From: an uncultured Subdoligranulum sp.
GTDB lineage: Bacteria > Bacillota_A > Clostridia > Oscillospirales > Ruminococcaceae
NCBI RefSeq assembly: GCF_937890665.1
Contig: NZ_CALADU010000002.1
Coordinates: 1 to 6,399 of the forward strand
Direction of reading: 5' to 3'
DNA: 6,399 bases
In this document: positions 5,799-6,399 of the stretch, one piece after another
Layout of the letters: each line of letters begins with the position of its first letter
Numbering within the stretch: the stretch's first letter is position 1
Translations under genes and position numbers: made by a program
The notes under the pieces: model-generated
What the model saw: only the letters and a program-made list of their open reading frames with translations
Told to the model about the DNA's origin: nothing
The model's database searches: none

Positions 5799-6399
5799 AT
5801 GGAGATCCGTTATTCTTGCAACCAGCGCGACTTCAAGCGCTACACCACGCAGGAGACCCGGGACGAGTTTCTCATCACCGGGCTGTACAAGGCCGACGAG
5901 GTGGTAGCGGTGTACAGCCATGTGGACCGCATGGTCACCTTGGGCTGCATGCCGGTCCACGAGGAAGTGTCCATCGACAAGGGCATCGACGTTTGGGCCA
6001 ACTTCGGCACCCACTACTTCCTGGAGCGCCGGGAAGTGGGCCTCTTCAACATTGGCGAGGGCGCCGGCACCGTCACGGCGGACGGTGTGGAATACCACAT
6101 GAACTACAAGGACTGCCTGTACATCACCCAGGGCACTAAGGAAGTCACCTTCAAGAGCGATGATGCCGCCCATCCCGCCAAGTTCTACATGGTGTCCGCC
6201 CCGGCCCACTGCCGGTACGAAACCAAGCTCATCACCATCGAGGAGGCTGCCAAGCGTCCTCTGGGCAGCTTGGAAAGCTGCAACAAGCGCACCATCAACC
6301 AGTTCATCCATCCCAGCGTTCTCAAGACCTGCCAGCTCTCGATGGGCATGACCTGTCTGGAACCGGGCAGCAACTGGAACACCATGCCCAGCCACACCC
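5799..6399 (+). CDS. kduI: 5-keto-4-deoxyuronate isomerase KduI (partial, C-terminus outside window)
   Basis: KduI converts 5-keto-4-deoxyuronate, derived from unsaturated uronates, to 3-deoxy-D-glycero-2,5-hexodiulosonate (EC 5.3.1.17). The uronates are released by lyases from pectin or glycosaminoglycans. The product goes to KduD and on to 2-keto-3-deoxygluconate. The enzyme is a cytoplasmic zinc protein with two cupin-like halves. The first 200 residues of a usual 275-280 are present. Closely family-like blocks include RDEFLI at 21-26, VYSHVDRMV at 38-46, YFLERREVGLFNIGEGAGTV at 73-92, APAH at 134-137, RTINQF at 164-169, CQLSMGMT at 178-185 and PGSNWNTMPSHT at 189-200. The last block holds the first zinc histidine (199), and the other zinc ligands should lie past the edge. 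The AGGAGG box about 9 bases upstream fixes the ATG at 5799. An in-frame ATG at 5739 would add 20 residues but has no such site and extends past family N-termini. Confidence 0.96.
   Translation, partial: MEIRYSCNQRDFKRYTTQETRDEFLITGLYKADEVVAVYSHVDRMVTLGCMPVHEEVSIDKGIDVWANFGTHYFLERREVGLFNIGEGAGTVTADGVEYHMNYKDCLYITQGTKEVTFKSDDAAHPAKFYMVSAPAHCRYETKLITIEEAAKRPLGSLESCNKRTINQFIHPSVLKTCQLSMGMTCLEPGSNWNTMPSHT

Overview
The window carries a sugar-uptake and sugar-catabolism region from a GC-rich Gram-positive gut-type bacterium. The GC content looks to be around 60% by eye. Strong AGGAGG-type ribosome binding sites precede most genes, promoters have sigma-A-like hexamers, and the gene repertoire (LplB/LplC permeases, LacI, YesL/DUF624, PfkB, AraC) is typical of Clostridia. 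The style suggests the Oscillospiraceae/Ruminococcaceae (Faecalibacterium, Gemmiger or Subdoligranulum relatives). That placement is an inference from style, not from a marker gene.

Layout. Bases 1-1518 hold two ABC-transporter permeases on the minus strand, LplB-type first in the operon and LplC-type second. The LplC-type gene runs off the left edge. Bases 1519-1802 are a compact divergent control region. It has a well-formed promoter facing each way, and an operator-like palindrome just downstream of the leftward -10. Bases 1803-4589 hold a rightward three-gene unit: a LacI-family repressor, a six-helix DUF624/YesL-type membrane protein and a PfkB-family sugar kinase that reads as a fructokinase. 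The gaps are only 19-20 bp, so they are probably one transcript. Next, behind its own extended -10 promoter, comes an AraC-family regulator with an N-terminal cupin domain (4698-5477). A gene-free stretch (5478-5798) holds a long nested hairpin ending in T tracts, a probable promoter and a 5' leader hairpin. The window ends inside kduI, which encodes 5-keto-4-deoxyuronate isomerase, cut at its zinc site.

How the parts may work together. The LacI protein probably represses the divergent permease operon. That transporter imports an oligosaccharide and, with no ATPase in the window, may rely on an ATPase encoded elsewhere. The kinase would phosphorylate a released hexose, most likely fructose. 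kduI belongs to a different route, the breakdown of unsaturated uronates from pectin or glycosaminoglycans, and the AraC gene upstream is its closest candidate regulator. The window therefore appears to be the junction of two carbohydrate loci. One weak hint links them: a motif upstream of kduI resembles the operator-like palindrome at the permease promoter. I found no tRNA, rRNA, CRISPR array, insertion sequence or convincing novel defence or mobile system.
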